Of a DNA stretch of 64,000 nt, positions 52,801 through 64,000 are shown piece after piece (position 1 is the stretch's first letter; the number at the start of each line of letters is the position of its first letter). Source of the DNA: Glandiceps talaboti (lineage: Eukaryota > Hemichordata > Enteropneusta > Spengelidae); contig NC_135550.1 of NCBI RefSeq assembly GCF_964340395.1, forward strand, positions 29,063,176 through 29,127,175. Direction: 5' to 3'. The notes beneath the pieces were generated by a model. The model did not search any database and was not told where the DNA came from. It saw nothing but the letters and a program-made list of their open reading frames with translations. The translations under genes and the position numbers were made by a program.

Positions 52801-54623
52801 TGTTTCTATCTAAATCAACTACAATGTCACAGTCCAAAGTTTGATTGTCTGAAACAACTATTTATATATGCAGCTCTTCTGAAGATATTTGGAGAGTCTT
52901 TCAATTTACAATAGTATGAAATACAGCCTTGTGCGGACATTTTGAGCAAAAAGAAAGGTAGTTGTTTTTTCTAAATCTATTGACAAACCTACCTGCATGC
53001 GGACAGATGGCAAACATAGAATTTAATTGATGGTGCCTAATCCCAAATTTTTTTTTTCAAAAAAAACATCCATCTTTTACCTTTTAAATGCATCTTTATT
53101 TTCCCTGGGTTTCTCTTCTTTTAACTTTACGTACTGATGTCGCATTCCACATTTTTTAATAATGTCAATGATGATAGGTTCATGAAGCTCTGAAAGAAAT
53201 TAACAATCTGTAAGGTACGACATTTGCAATGACAATTGTGACTTTTCCAGAGAGTTATACAATATAATCTTTTAAGAAATATACTCTTGTAGTAAGAGCC
53301 ACACTTTGAACAGAACTTATTTCATGATTATAATCATAATATAGCTGTTACAGCCTGAGTAAGTAGTTTTGATGAGATGAGATATAAAGCTCAGTGAGAC
53401 TGGCTTCAAGGTTTACAGATGATAGAGATGGCACAGCCTACCTGTAGACTTGATGGACTAATGCTACTACACTATTTCCGCTATCCTAAGTGATATTTTG
53501 ATTTTTGAAGTCCATCTTGATGAACAAGTGAAAATTCAAACAATCAAAAAGTCACTTAGGATAGCAGAAATTGTGTAGTAGCATTATTCCTTCAAGTCTA
53601 CAGGTAGGCTAAAGATAGCAGAGCTTGACTGTTAATGTGCAAATGCTCATTGAGTCTCAGACAACCACCACAACAGACCAGCCAATAGATATTGTTTAGG
53701 TGTAAATTTGGCTCTTTATTTCTCATCTAATCCAAGGTGCAAGCTCACCCTGTAAAACTGTAATTTTACCTGTGTGGGGTACAAGGTTAAACTTGTTTGC
53801 ATCTTTTCGTAATAGAATTGCTTCATAAACATCATCTGAAATGAAAACATAATTCTAGGAATTACAAACATCAAATCAAATAGATAATCCTCAAAACAGT
53901 ATTAAAAACAAGGTTAGTACATGGAGGTATAGGTCTAATACCTCCATAGTTGGTATCTCATAGCTTCAAAAATACGACGGGGGTGGGGGGGGGATGAGAT
54001 ATCATACACGATCATACTACATTGTAATATATTATAAGTTTATAAAGTTCTTTTTCCAGATGGTAATTAATTCAAGTGAGATGCAGACATCCTTCGCTCA
54101 TTTGTCTTTCATAAAAATCAATAATATGTACTTTTAAGTGTTTACCTATATCAATACCCATTGCAGTTGTCAACTCCCGTATATTCATTTTCTTTTTGAT
54201 ATCAACTAGTTTCATGGCTTTTCTTTTCTCCTTCTCACGAAGACTTTGTTCCAGGGTTTTTCGATACTTCTTTTTCTTTGGGTCAATTTCTAACGTCTTG
54301 TCACCATACAGAACTGTTTTTTTCCCCCGTGGAACAATTCGGCCGGAAACGGTACGGGTGGAACTGTCACTTGAGAAAAAAAATTTCCGATGCGACAAAA
54401 AATCACCCGACTTTCGGTTTGCAAGTACGCGGTGGTTACCTCTGCAGGCTCTGGATTCTGATAGAACATTTACACATGATATACTAGGCACGACTGAAAG
54501 TGTTGCTGCTCGACTTTTCATACATTCGTGCAAACTAAGACGTTGGATAAGGGCAGACAACAAAAGCTGTTTCGTCCTTGGCCTAGGCGCAACACCTACG
54601 AGAACCATTGTACTTGACAACAT
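46839..54623 (-). CDS. MTIF2: Mitochondrial translation initiation factor IF-2, complete, 14 coding exons
   Basis: The GTPase that brings formyl-Met-tRNA to the mitochondrial small ribosomal subunit. Exons in coding order: 54146-54623, 53770-53835, 53081-53189, 52269-52429, 51772-51948, 51267-51316, 50797-50886, 50254-50378, 49643-49847, 49221-49464, 48482-48619, 47928-48092, 47422-47562 and 46839-47008. All phases join, giving 772 residues (human 727). G motifs: GHVDHGKT (237-244), DTPGH (284-288), NKID (338-341) and SAL (374-376). After domain II comes a charged helix (about 487-560; [18 protein letters not shown]), then domain IV ([18 protein letters not shown]) and the C-terminus KIDWDPGF, which matches the human end. 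The N-terminus is Arg/Ser/Leu-rich and lacks acidic residues early, as expected of a mitochondrial presequence. I chose the ATG at 54623; in-frame ATGs at 54719 and 54608 are alternatives. Confidence 0.95.
51657..51829 (-). repeat. Triplicated 56-bp unit covering the end and donor of MTIF2 exon 5
   Basis: Three tandem copies start 56 bp apart (CTTTAGAATCCCTGGCATGT on + at about 51659, 51715 and 51771). The rightmost is the true end of exon 5 plus its donor GTTCGT. The middle copy is identical over the exonic part, and the leftmost has two changes. The copies carry alternative donors GTGCGT and GTGTAT. Reading past the first donor meets an in-frame TAG, so only the first donor gives the full protein. 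Confidence 0.93.
53435..53610. mobile_element. Palindromic MITE-like element in MTIF2 intron 2
   Basis: About 53435-53508 and 53541-53610 are inverted repeats of about 70 bp, roughly 88% matched (AGCCTACCTGTAGACTTGA.GGA and GCTATCCTAAGTGA in both arms), with a short loop. No coding capacity and no clear target duplication. The level of mismatch implies an older insertion than the foldback at 3859. Confidence 0.75.
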
Positions 54624-57600
54624 ATTGTCACCAGTGCAGTTAATGTGTAAACTTAAACTACCCTGACATGGTACTACCTGTGTATCATTTTTACTAGAAT
54701 GATTATAGACGAGGTTCAATATTCAGTCAAATGTAGATTTATGTCGTCTGCCAGAAATTACGAAACGGCATGCTCATGGGCGCAGCCATATTGAAAATTA
54801 CCCAGCATTCTTATAAACGTGACGTCATCAGATAGGCTATGAAGTACGTGAATCGTGTTAAACTCAGTGGTACATGGTAGATATATAAACGCTCAAATGT
54901 TATTCAAAATGTAAAACCCTGTTATTATCAATCAATCAATCAGTCAGTCAATTTATCAATTCAATTATTACTTTTTTAGTTCTATTTTTACCTTCGTGAC
55001 GTATTGAGTTGATTAAAATACGCACTCTTGGTCACAATAAAACATAAATAAAAATGTGAATGTAGGCCGCCCCCTCTGTTTTACACTTAATTTGCATGAC
55101 AAAAGCAAATTTCATGATAATTTATTGTCTTATAATACCAGATCAATGGTCTCACCACTCATCAACACTACTACATTAAGAAATGGGTATAGTTCTAATA
55201 ATGGTTACGCTACTTAAAATCCCTTCATGATAATGTAGTCACTTTTTAACATAATTTTTTCGCTTATACCATATAAGGTTTTTTCTTGATTTCATCAGCA
55301 AATTTTCTTCTCACTTTTAGCCTACTACAATTTTGCACCAATAAATTTCCCCAGCTTCTCCAGAATTTAAGTGCTATACCCCTTTAATAGCCGTATCTGG
55401 GAAGGAGCCGTGTTCTATTTTTACTTTCTGGGCCTATAGGATGAACAACTTCATTGACATGTAAACCATGCAATGATTTGTAAGATGTCTACATAGCTTA
55501 CAAATAGCATTGACTCAGAGCGGCAGCACCCCCCCCCCCCCATCTTGAATCATATTTAAAGTGAAACAGTCTGCAATGACACTTGTTTGTGACACTTTTC
55601 TCTATATCATTGTTGTATATTCAGTGTGTGTGTATTTCAGGTCATCAACCCATTAGGAACCTATGCAAGATTCGTTTATCAACATCTATGTCATATTCTC
55701 CTAAAAATATTCATTAACTGAATTTTGCATTCAAAAAAAGCACTCCATCTTAGCTGAGGCAAAATTAAAAAAAAGAAGAGAATACTTTCGGTTTCTCCCA
55801 GAACCCTTCAGTCATGTGCCTGGACGCCCAGTAAGCTTAATCCATAAAATTTCCGTCCTTTGTTTCTACAGACTAAAACTATAGTGGACACCATTTTCAC
55901 CCATTTGATTGATTTGTAAATAAATAAATTCATTTAAAACTTATTTATCAGAAATTACCAGTGAATATATGTATATAAATATCGGAATATTTTGTTGAAA
56001 GACTTAGTTTTCTAATAACTCTTTTCCGATCCCTTTCATGTAACTCAATACTTTTTTTTAAATTCTTTTTTTAAAAATTTTTTTGTGTGACTCGACATTT
56101 TACGTTTTATTTTTATTTCTTACGGGGTTTGCAAAGAAAAACAAAGGTTCTAGATCTAGTGGAGGAGAAAGCGACGTAGCAAAACCGCTGCAGCACTGCA
56201 TCTACGTGATGCTATGTAAAGTTGTTGTTTACTAGATTCCGAGTCTGTATCCTCATGTATGATCCTCCCCAGAAAATTAATTACTCATTTACTTTTCACA
56301 TGGGCCGACTCGCGCTTATTGAAAATAACTTTGTTTCAGCTTTGTGAGACTACTTTCCGGTGAATATCTTCAAAAGTTGGCCTAACAACAATCCTTATCA
56401 TTCTTTTTCAGACTCTTGTCATCTTGCTTGGTCTCCATTTTTGCATAAAAGTATCCAGCATTCAGTGCAACGATTGAGAGCGCCACCAACGCCATAATCA
56501 ACTAAACACAGGTATAACTGTAAGTGTAATGCTGTGCTAGCTACCGACGGAATACCGTGATCAGATTGGGGATTTGTTTAAGAAGATCAAATCGTATATT
56601 GAGAAGGTAAGGCTTCCATTTTAAGTGTCATTTGATTTCAAGAATATCTGTATACACGGAAGGCGAAGCGCAGATCGCGTCGGCAAACGGGAATCAAGTC
56701 GAGCCACTGGTTTGATCCTGCGCCAACTGAAACCAAGAATTTGGTAGTGTCACTCAGTGTCGTCCGCAATGTGAGTGAATCGCAAATGAATGAGATAAGA
56801 ACAGCTTGCGGTAGGGTATTCATAAGGGGCTAATGTATATCAAAACTTGACGGCATGCAGTGTTTACAGAAAGCGTATGTAGTAGTTGAGGATGACGATT
56901 GCGAATATAGAGAGTGAAACTAGTCATAATCAGCGCCTGAGGGCCTTGTTGACGATGATGTAACATTGTAACTGTAGTTTCATTCCGTGCTGCAAGGTAC
57001 ATATTGATAATTGTCGTACCAAAACACGATATAGATATAGCACAGTTCTTTAACACTACTACTTCACTAGGAGATGTAAATATTCTTCAGTTCCTCAGCT
57101 TGTTCAATTTACCACTCCAGAAGGTTGTGGCCCCGCACCTTCTTTCAACTTTCAGAGTTAAGTAATCATGCCATGTCAGTTTCTGGTGTCAGTCAATCCA
57201 CCATGTACATAAAATATCTGACCTTTCAAATTGTATCACGTCTGATCCTAAACATCTACTACAAAGCAAGCAACAATGAAGTACTGAGCTATTTCAACAG
57301 CTGTTGAGATCATGCAAGTCAAGCTCCATTCAGGTGCTACTACCAGTACAAGTCATTATACATACATGTACTTAAAGTATGCAACTTTGAAAACAACAAG
57401 GGCATAGCATCCCATAGGGGTGGGTTGGCTAGTAGAGTGTACTGAGAAAAGGCCCTTCCCTTGTCACTCATAAACCTGTCCATTGTGTAATTCTAAAAGG
57501 AAGTGGTCTATTCTCTGGCAAGCCCATCAAAGTAATGGATTTTCAAAAATTCTGTCAGGAATCCAGAGTAACTTTCCAGCAGACAACACTATCATCTTAC

Positions 57601-58145
57601 ACTTACAGTGTTTGGTAATTAGTGATCTGAAATGAAACAAACATATGGTATGTTTCATATCATCACATGTTTCATTTCACTGCTAATTCATTTCAGTAGC
57701 CACCTGTGAACTTAAGCTAACTGCGGAAATGTAACACTGTGGTGGTGGAATATTCATGATATTAGGAATATCTTCAGTGACAATTAACTGTTTTATTTAT
57801 CATGGTATTACTAAACACTATTACTTTATACCAGTGATTTACCTGTCCCCTACTAAAATTTACACTGTTATATATATATTCTTTACAAAAGTACACATGA
57901 TATGTGTATATAGTTATTTTACAGAGGAGACATGTTCTTTGAAATCCAATGAGTGAGCTACAATTCTTTATTCTGTTATTGATTTTGAGCAAACAATTCT
58001 GACCTGAAAAAGGAAAGTAAAGGAAGAAAATACTATGGTATGATTTGCTGAGCCTTTCATTTTTCCAAAGTTATTGATTGCCCCCCCCCCCTACCCCAAC
58101 CAGAACCACAACCACAACCACAACCACAACCACACAGTCTGATTT

Positions 58146-58239
58146 TAAAATCTGATGTGGGAATACAGCTTGATTGCTTTATTTACCTTTATTTCCTTCA
58201 TCTATTGTTGTTTGTTTCCAATTTTGTTGTTCCGAGATT
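58146..58239. mobile_element. Single arm related to the MITE at 41533
   Basis: AAATCTGATGTGGGAATACAG, then TTTACCTTTATTTCCTTCAT and ATTTTGTTGTTC follow the same order as the left half of the 41533-41712 element. No matching right arm is seen nearby, so it is a partial copy. Confidence 0.7.
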
Positions 58240-60228
58240 AGGGAAGTCATATTCCCAGATTTTAATCAGCTGGCTAGCCTGGCTTCCTCCTTGAGATTTA
58301 AAATTATAATTATGAAAGCATTTAATACACACTGCATCAGAAACCAATGACAGTAAATATAAAGATGTTTCAACTGTTTGCAATGAAATTTGAAATGCTT
58401 GGAGACCAAATTCATACATGTAAATCAAAATCACTGATCCATGTTCCTAGGATTGGTTTTTGAATCAGTATGTTATCAAAATTTGTCATTGTAAAATTGT
58501 ATTATGGAATGGATGACAAAGCAGAAATATGGTCTATGGTAATAAGAAACCAGAATAATGAGTCACACACTTTTGTTGGCACAAGAGTCATACACCCAAA
58601 TTCACCATTGACAGAATTGTATTATTTTCTATTTTTTTGTACCAGTTCAGTTGAGTAATAATGCTTGTTATTTGAACTGACTTATGCCCTGTTGATATCA
58701 TTATCATTTGTGTGAATTGCCATACATGTACATGTACATGGCAAATATTATATAGAAATAGACAAATATATAGAATGAGGTAAAGACAACAATATCACAT
58801 ATATGAAACAAACAGTTCATGCCTTTTATGTAGATTCACTTTCACTACTTTGTCAGATTTTATTTCCTGTATGGTCACCTTCCTTGGGCAATCATTTTCA
58901 GAAAGTGATCACCCAGTGGCACTACCAGTGAGAACAGTCACTTTCGAGCCATGCTGTCATGTTTTCGCTCTTGGCTAGCAGTATAGGTAAAGCATACTGT
59001 ACAATACAATGTAACCACATATAAATCAAGGTACTGAAAGAGATTGGGTCAAATCAAATGGTGGTTTAGGATACAAGGCTGGCAAGGAAAGTGTTGTGTT
59101 TATTCTGTTGATGAGACAAATTATTTGTAGGGTACATTCATAAACAAAGAAAGCACAGTTTCTTCAATGATGGTTAGTAAATTTGTAACGAATATTTTAT
59201 GGAGTTTAGTTTTATGTCATTGATGGTAACCACATGTTTAAATCAAGGCAATAAATTTCACCCTTTTGATCCCACATACATGTATGGTTTAATTGTTGAT
59301 TTTGAACTCAAAATCCATTAGGAATGTTGTGATGGGAGATTTCCATCAATAATGTCTATTTCTATCAACACTATTGTGTCCGTTTCCTTTCTAGCAGCCC
59401 AATTAATTAAACATTGAAGTTAGCAGTCCATAACATTCAACTGTGTTATAATATTACCATTATATCAAACACAGCATGTACACTGTACAGCTCCAGCACA
59501 GTAGTTAGTTAGGATGTAATAGATAGTATAGGGCAGGGTATAGAGTAATGTAGAAACAACAATCTATAATGATTGATGCTGTGTTGTGTTGTTTTCTGCT
59601 CCAGGCTACTATCAAGGACACCAGCCAGCCAACATAAATGTTTATTTGCAGTAGAAACACATAACTTACACTTTTCAACAACTTATTGAGAATTAGTATT
59701 TTGAGAAAGAAATAAGGTACTTTGTACGTCATGGTAATCTTGGGATGAAAGCTGGTGAAAATGATAGTTTTTTGTACATTTCAAGATAATTGGTGGATGG
59801 AATATTGTAGGAAGTCATAGAAATTCTGATAGATAAATAATACAGACATACAAACATTATTGGAAGTAAAAATATCATTACTACTCAGTCAAACAAAATA
59901 CATAGAAATAGGCCAGGGGATGTAGAACTTTGAATTACCCAGTGTACCATTTATCAACCAGTTATCAATCAAATGGTCCATATACACTATAATAGGCCAT
60001 CTTTCATTACTTTATCCACAGACAAAGTCAACATTGTAATTCTTATCAAAACAGAAATCTCTTGTTTTCATGTTTGCATAAAATATAATTTCATGGGTTT
60101 GGAGCATTTAAACTCTTCCTGCAATATTGACATACTGATTTAATATTGATAATGGATACCTTGTACCTACATGTACATAATATGTAGTATATCAGCTTTA
60201 TAATGATAACTTATAGACATTTCTATTT

Positions 60229-60310
60229 GTCTACATGTCTACAACATGTCTACATGTCTACAACATGTCTACATGTCTACATGTCTACCCTACACATGTA
60301 CATGTAGTCA
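60229..60310. repeat. ACATGTCTAC decamer/pentadecamer repeat
   Basis: Units of CTACATGT and CTACAACATGT alternate over about 65 bp and end in the self-complementary ACATGTACATGT. Confidence 0.85.
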
Positions 60311-62098
60311 GATTTCTATTTCTCTTGTCTAGATATTACATCAAATCTCCTACAGTACACATCAATATAACATTGTATAAATTCACTAGTGAGGTTTCCC
60401 AGCTTTTATTAATTTTCAGCCCCGATCTGGTAGATTGCCCAATAAATGGTTTATTGTAAGTGATTATGTCTGTGAAATTATAGAACATCAATAAATATAG
60501 ACATGTAATGTTTTTAGCTACCCATTACATTGGTGAGAAGTGGCACTGACAATCAGGATTGATTGTGCTTGGTGGAAATTAATGACACATTATACTAGTA
60601 TGTGGTTGTAAATTTCTATGAAATGAGAGTATATAAATTACCACTGGGACTCAGTCTGTGGTTGGAATACATAGCCAACTATTTCTTGTATGTATTCAAT
60701 TGATATTTTAATTAGAGGAATTATGAAGTAAAATAGACATTAGCCATCACTGGGGGCTTGTTGTTCTTCATATGTTTTATATATATAATATGTTGTCTCC
60801 ATGGACTGGGTTCAGTTGTGTATTTTGGAATTTGTCATTTTCAAATTTTGCTGTGTCTACTTAATTGTGAATTTGTCTATGTACAGTAACAGTATAGAGC
60901 TTTTGAAATTGTCTGTGCACAGTTTGCCTACATTGACAGATATATCCAGAAATGCTCAGTGTAGATGTAGGTGTTCTATTTCACTTTTGAATACTGTTTT
61001 CTATGGGTATTTTGCATGGTGACAGTCATATATTAAAAATACTATATGTAGTTACTTTGGAAGTATCATTATGAAACATTCATTTTAAGCAAAACCACAC
61101 CCATTGTCAAAATATCGAAATAAAAACAGAAACATTTGGAAATATGAAATATCTTTAAGAATTCACATATCACAAATTTATATTTTAAACTTTATTTTCC
61201 TGTCTTTCTCAGTTTGATAGTTGATTCAGTAATTTTGTCTGTCAGCTTTGTAGACAATAATTCCCAATGATATCTAATCATGTCTGTGGGAAACTATTTG
61301 CAAAAGATTCTTTGTTTATTATTCATGGCCATCTATTATTCATCTCTGTCATATTCTCTTATCACCATGTCAGTATATGCGTGTAGTTGTCATCTTAGTG
61401 GAGATATATTTTCCTCATAATATTTTCACCTTTTGGAAATTTGTTTATTTATTTATTTATTTATTTAATTATTATTCGTCTTGATTCCAATAATATCCTG
61501 ACATATCTATGTATTGCTCCATTCTATGTGTATTGTTATTCATCATTTATTTACATTGTACCACTTTCATAATACCTAGAAAATCTGTGAAATCTCCAGT
61601 GTATATACATTTGTATACAGTCATCAACCTATTAATTAAACAGTTATTTTAGTGATTCCTATTATTTTATGTCAAGGTCAATGCTTCTGAGTTTTTGAAC
61701 AAAACTAATTGTCATATTCTATACTGTCCTTGGCAAGTTGACATTGAAGGAAACATGGTTAATTGTCTAAGTATCTGTGGTATTCAAACTGTATCTTACA
61801 TTGCATACAAAACATGTACACATTTGTGATGTTATTTTACAGCAACTCAAAAGAAGAAGAATAACTGTGATAATTGTATTTAAGGTTTATTAGCATTTAA
61901 AATTTTTCAGCCATATTTGAATTTTTCAAAAATCTACTTTACTTTCATTTGGGCACTGGCATAAAAGCTAGCATTGAGAAATCCAAGGCCATTGATAGCA
62001 AATTAAGGACCCATTCAAAACACATTTTAATTATTTGGGTAGTCCTTGCCTTTGTTATGTCAACAGAAAATTTACATGTATCTCTATTTTTTTTGCAG

Positions 62099-62231
62099 GT
62101 ATGAAATGATGGATTGAAACTGTATTTATAATTAGAGGTGATGTGATGGCAATTGGCACTGTTGTGAGTCATTGAAGGGTGAATCTATGCATCAAGACAG
62201 CAGCTGTTTTTGACACTAGATAGAACTGAGA
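62099..62231 (+). other. Probable 5' UTR part of the first coding exon of the last gene
   Basis: A strong polypyrimidine tract and AG at 62097-62098 form a good splice acceptor. From 62099 the sequence runs without another obvious splice site to the ATG at 62232, and stop codons in frame exclude a coding extension. This implies a non-coding exon further upstream. Confidence 0.55.
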
Positions 62232-64000
62232 ATGGCAGAACCAGAAGAAAGCAAGGAAGGTGAAGATTTTACTCCTTTGAGTTATTGGAAAAGTGATTTA
62301 CCAGCTCTCAGTCCTGATGATATCGAGACTATTGTCATTAGTGAAGAGACAAGTACAGCTGATGACACACTGCATGGAATCAAGAGATCTGAGGAGGATT
62401 TGTACTGGCAGCTGAGGGCAAACAGAAATGATAGTAGTTTGGAAGACAATTCGCCAGACTCTCACAAGTCATTTACAGATGATGAACACTCATTGAAAAA
62501 AGATGTACTGAATAAAAATAATGAAACTAGAAATTTACAAGCTGATCTTGGGCACAAAGAACATGATGGAGGAATGAATGAAATGCAGGTGGAAAATCAG
62601 AATGAAGGAGAACGGAAAATGGAATGTGAAGGAAATTTGGAAAGTGTAAAAAAGATTAGAGAATATGAAACAAGGGAGTTAACAAGACAACGTCATGTAG
62701 AGTGTTCAAGTACAACACAGACACCCGATTCTACCGGTAGCATAACAGATAAATATCAACAAAGTTTGAATGAATTTTACCAAACTCATGAAGAAATGAT
62801 ACTATTAGGTGATGATGGTTTACCAGAACATGAGAATAATGAAGTAAATAGTTCAGAAAAAGGAGAAACCCGTGTAGAAGAGTGTAAAGATGTTGAACAC
62901 AATGAGGCTGAGACAGGAAGAGAACGACTGAAGGATATAGCAGAGCAAACAGATTTGTGTGATGACAGGGTTCAGAAACGGAACATAGATTCTGTGTCAG
63001 AGAAGAGAACTGAGAATGTAGATATGATGCAAGGAGGCAATAATAAAGTAAGCAGGCCAGACAAGCTAGATCTACATACACACAGCATAACATCAATACC
63101 TGAATGTGATGCAGCAGCAAAATCAAATGAGGCAGAACTAGGTCATCTCAGTGATAGTATTCAGTACAAGATGAAATACAAAGCAATAAAAACAGAATAT
63201 CCCATAACTACAACTAGACACTTGGTGTCACCGACAACAGCTCCAGGATTTACCTTAGGATCACCTTTACTTGAACCAGGTTTAAAACGCAAGAAATTTG
63301 ACTCTGACAGTGCAATGACCTCAGCTCAGCTACCTACCCTACCTACAAAAACAGTGGAAAGTCTCAGCCAGAGAAGCCAATCAGACAGTGGTCCTCAGAA
63401 AACAAGAGTTGTGTTCAAGTCAGGCGGTGGTGGTGCAAGACTCAGGCGGAGAATGTCTCTGCAACAGATTCTCCAAGAAAATAATATGACAAACAATGTA
63501 AAGAGTAAAGTATGCCAGTTTAGTCATTCCTTGGATACAAGTGTCTTCTCGCCTACTGAGAGAACTTCACCAACAGAAACCTTCAAGTTTGGTAGGGAAG
63601 GGGAACAACCTCTTTTCACTATTGGAACATCACCAACTGATCATGAGAAAAAGCTTTTTGAACAGTCATCATCAGAACTTGAGGATAGTGTGTTTACCAC
63701 AAGTCCTGATAATGAAGAATCATCCAACACATTCACTACAGAAAATGTGCCCAGTAGAACAACTTCTCCGTCACACTCACCCAACAAAATGTATGATATA
63801 TCACCCCCCTCAGATAGGATAGGTGTACTTCCAAATTCTGAATCTCAACACTCGCCTTTTACTCTCATACATTCTCGGCCACAATCACTTCAGCCACTCT
63901 CAAACCAATACGACAGAGGGAGAGATCACAGTGCAGTCAGCAGACTCACAAAGACAAAATCAGTAGATCAAACACAGTTACCACCACGAACTGCAGCTAC
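62232..64000 (+). CDS. Unrecognised large serine-rich protein, 5' part, runs off the window
   Basis: A single frame stays open from the ATG at 62232 (MAEPEESKEGEDFTPLSYWKSDLPALSPDDIE...) through the last base: 589 codons and two bases without a stop. Base use is more even than in the flanks. I do not recognise the family. About 1-60 is acidic and contains the most protein-like block, SYWKSDLPALSPDDIETIV and EEDLYWQLRANR. About 60-330 is highly charged (Glu, Asp, Asn, Lys, Gln) and probably disordered. About 340-589 is rich in Ser/Thr-Pro sites, with a Gly run followed by ARLRRRMSLQQIL (about 398-413), a good basophilic kinase site and possible short helix. There is no signal peptide or membrane segment. 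It looks like a large cytosolic or cytoskeletal scaffold or regulator whose folded domains lie outside the window. Confidence 0.75.
   Translation, partial: MAEPEESKEGEDFTPLSYWKSDLPALSPDDIETIVISEETSTADDTLHGIKRSEEDLYWQLRANRNDSSLEDNSPDSHKSFTDDEHSLKKDVLNKNNETRNLQADLGHKEHDGGMNEMQVENQNEGERKMECEGNLESVKKIREYETRELTRQRHVECSSTTQTPDSTGSITDKYQQSLNEFYQTHEEMILLGDDGLPEHENNEVNSSEKGETRVEECKDVEHNEAETGRERLKDIAEQTDLCDDRVQKRNIDSVSEKRTENVDMMQGGNNKVSRPDKLDLHTHSITSIPECDAAAKSNEAELGHLSDSIQYKMKYKAIKTEYPITTTRHLVSPTTAPGFTLGSPLLEPGLKRKKFDSDSAMTSAQLPTLPTKTVESLSQRSQSDSGPQKTRVVFKSGGGGARLRRRMSLQQILQENNMTNNVKSKVCQFSHSLDTSVFSPTERTSPTETFKFGREGEQPLFTIGTSPTDHEKKLFEQSSSELEDSVFTTSPDNEESSNTFTTENVPSRTTSPSHSPNKMYDISPPSDRIGVLPNSESQHSPFTLIHSRPQSLQPLSNQYDRGRDHSAVSRLTKTKSVDQTQLPPRTAA

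Larger units (their letters stand above)
54624..62098. other. Gap between the divergent MTIF2 and the last gene; probably its promoter and 5' intron
   Basis: No conserved coding exon is recognised. MTIF2 (-) and the last gene (+) point away from each other, so both promoters should lie here. The region from about 56150 to 56620 is less AT-rich and could contain the first, non-coding exon of the last gene, but I cannot place it. A C-run lies near 55530, and CAACCA units near 58100-58132. Short open frames here are not convincing. Confidence 0.45.

Noticed and set aside
54196-54666. 156-residue plus-strand open frame
   Set aside because: It is antisense to MTIF2 exon 1, whose reading frame joins correctly to 13 further exons; this one has no supporting features.
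62731-63126. 131-residue minus-strand open frame
   Set aside because: Shadow of the open plus-strand coding exon that begins at 62232.
63541-63822. 93-residue plus-strand open frame
   Set aside because: Another frame of the 62232 coding exon, which stays open through this stretch.

Overview
This is a window of animal (metazoan) nuclear DNA. Genes are split by GT-AG introns, intergenic and intronic DNA is AT-rich with many microsatellites and small DNA transposons, and every gene I can name is a conserved animal gene. The calmodulin has the invertebrate C-terminus (FVTMMTSK), so I infer an invertebrate, probably a marine deuterostome or lophotrochozoan; the sequence alone does not let me name the species.

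Layout. 1-6.8 kb holds no gene I can support, but it is rich in mobile elements: a 1.7-kb Harbinger-like element with TTA target duplications, a 191-bp foldback element with perfect 90-bp arms, and a tRNA-derived SINE. 6.9-9.0 kb (+) is a complete 5-exon calmodulin gene. 11.1-19.5 kb (+) is a 7-exon STPG4-like gene with a 49-bp minisatellite in an intron. 23.8-43.0 kb (-) is a complete 18-exon TTC7 gene. 43.1-45.1 kb (+) is RPS27A (ubiquitin-S27a fusion), with a probable C/D box snoRNA in each of two introns. 46.8-54.6 kb (-) is a complete 14-exon MTIF2 gene. 62.2 kb to the window edge (+) is the start of a large exon of a gene I do not recognise, encoding a serine-rich, probably disordered protein.

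The order and orientation CALM> STPG4> <TTC7 matches, in mirror image, human 2p21 (CALM2, STPG4, TTC7A). RPS27A> <MTIF2 matches human 2p16.1. Here the two blocks are directly joined, with TTC7 and RPS27A head-to-head over about 95 bp. The genes do not form a pathway: calmodulin is a Ca2+ sensor, STPG4 is an SHIPPO/PG-rich repeat protein, TTC7 scaffolds the plasma-membrane PI4-kinase complex, RPS27A supplies ubiquitin and a ribosomal protein, and MTIF2 starts mitochondrial translation.

The most unusual signals are the perfect foldback element, the twin intronic snoRNAs, and three separate cases in which a short tandem duplication copies an exon end or splice donor (MTIF2 exon 5, MTIF2 last exon, STPG4 exon 5). 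I saw no viral or bacterial genes and no CRISPR array.
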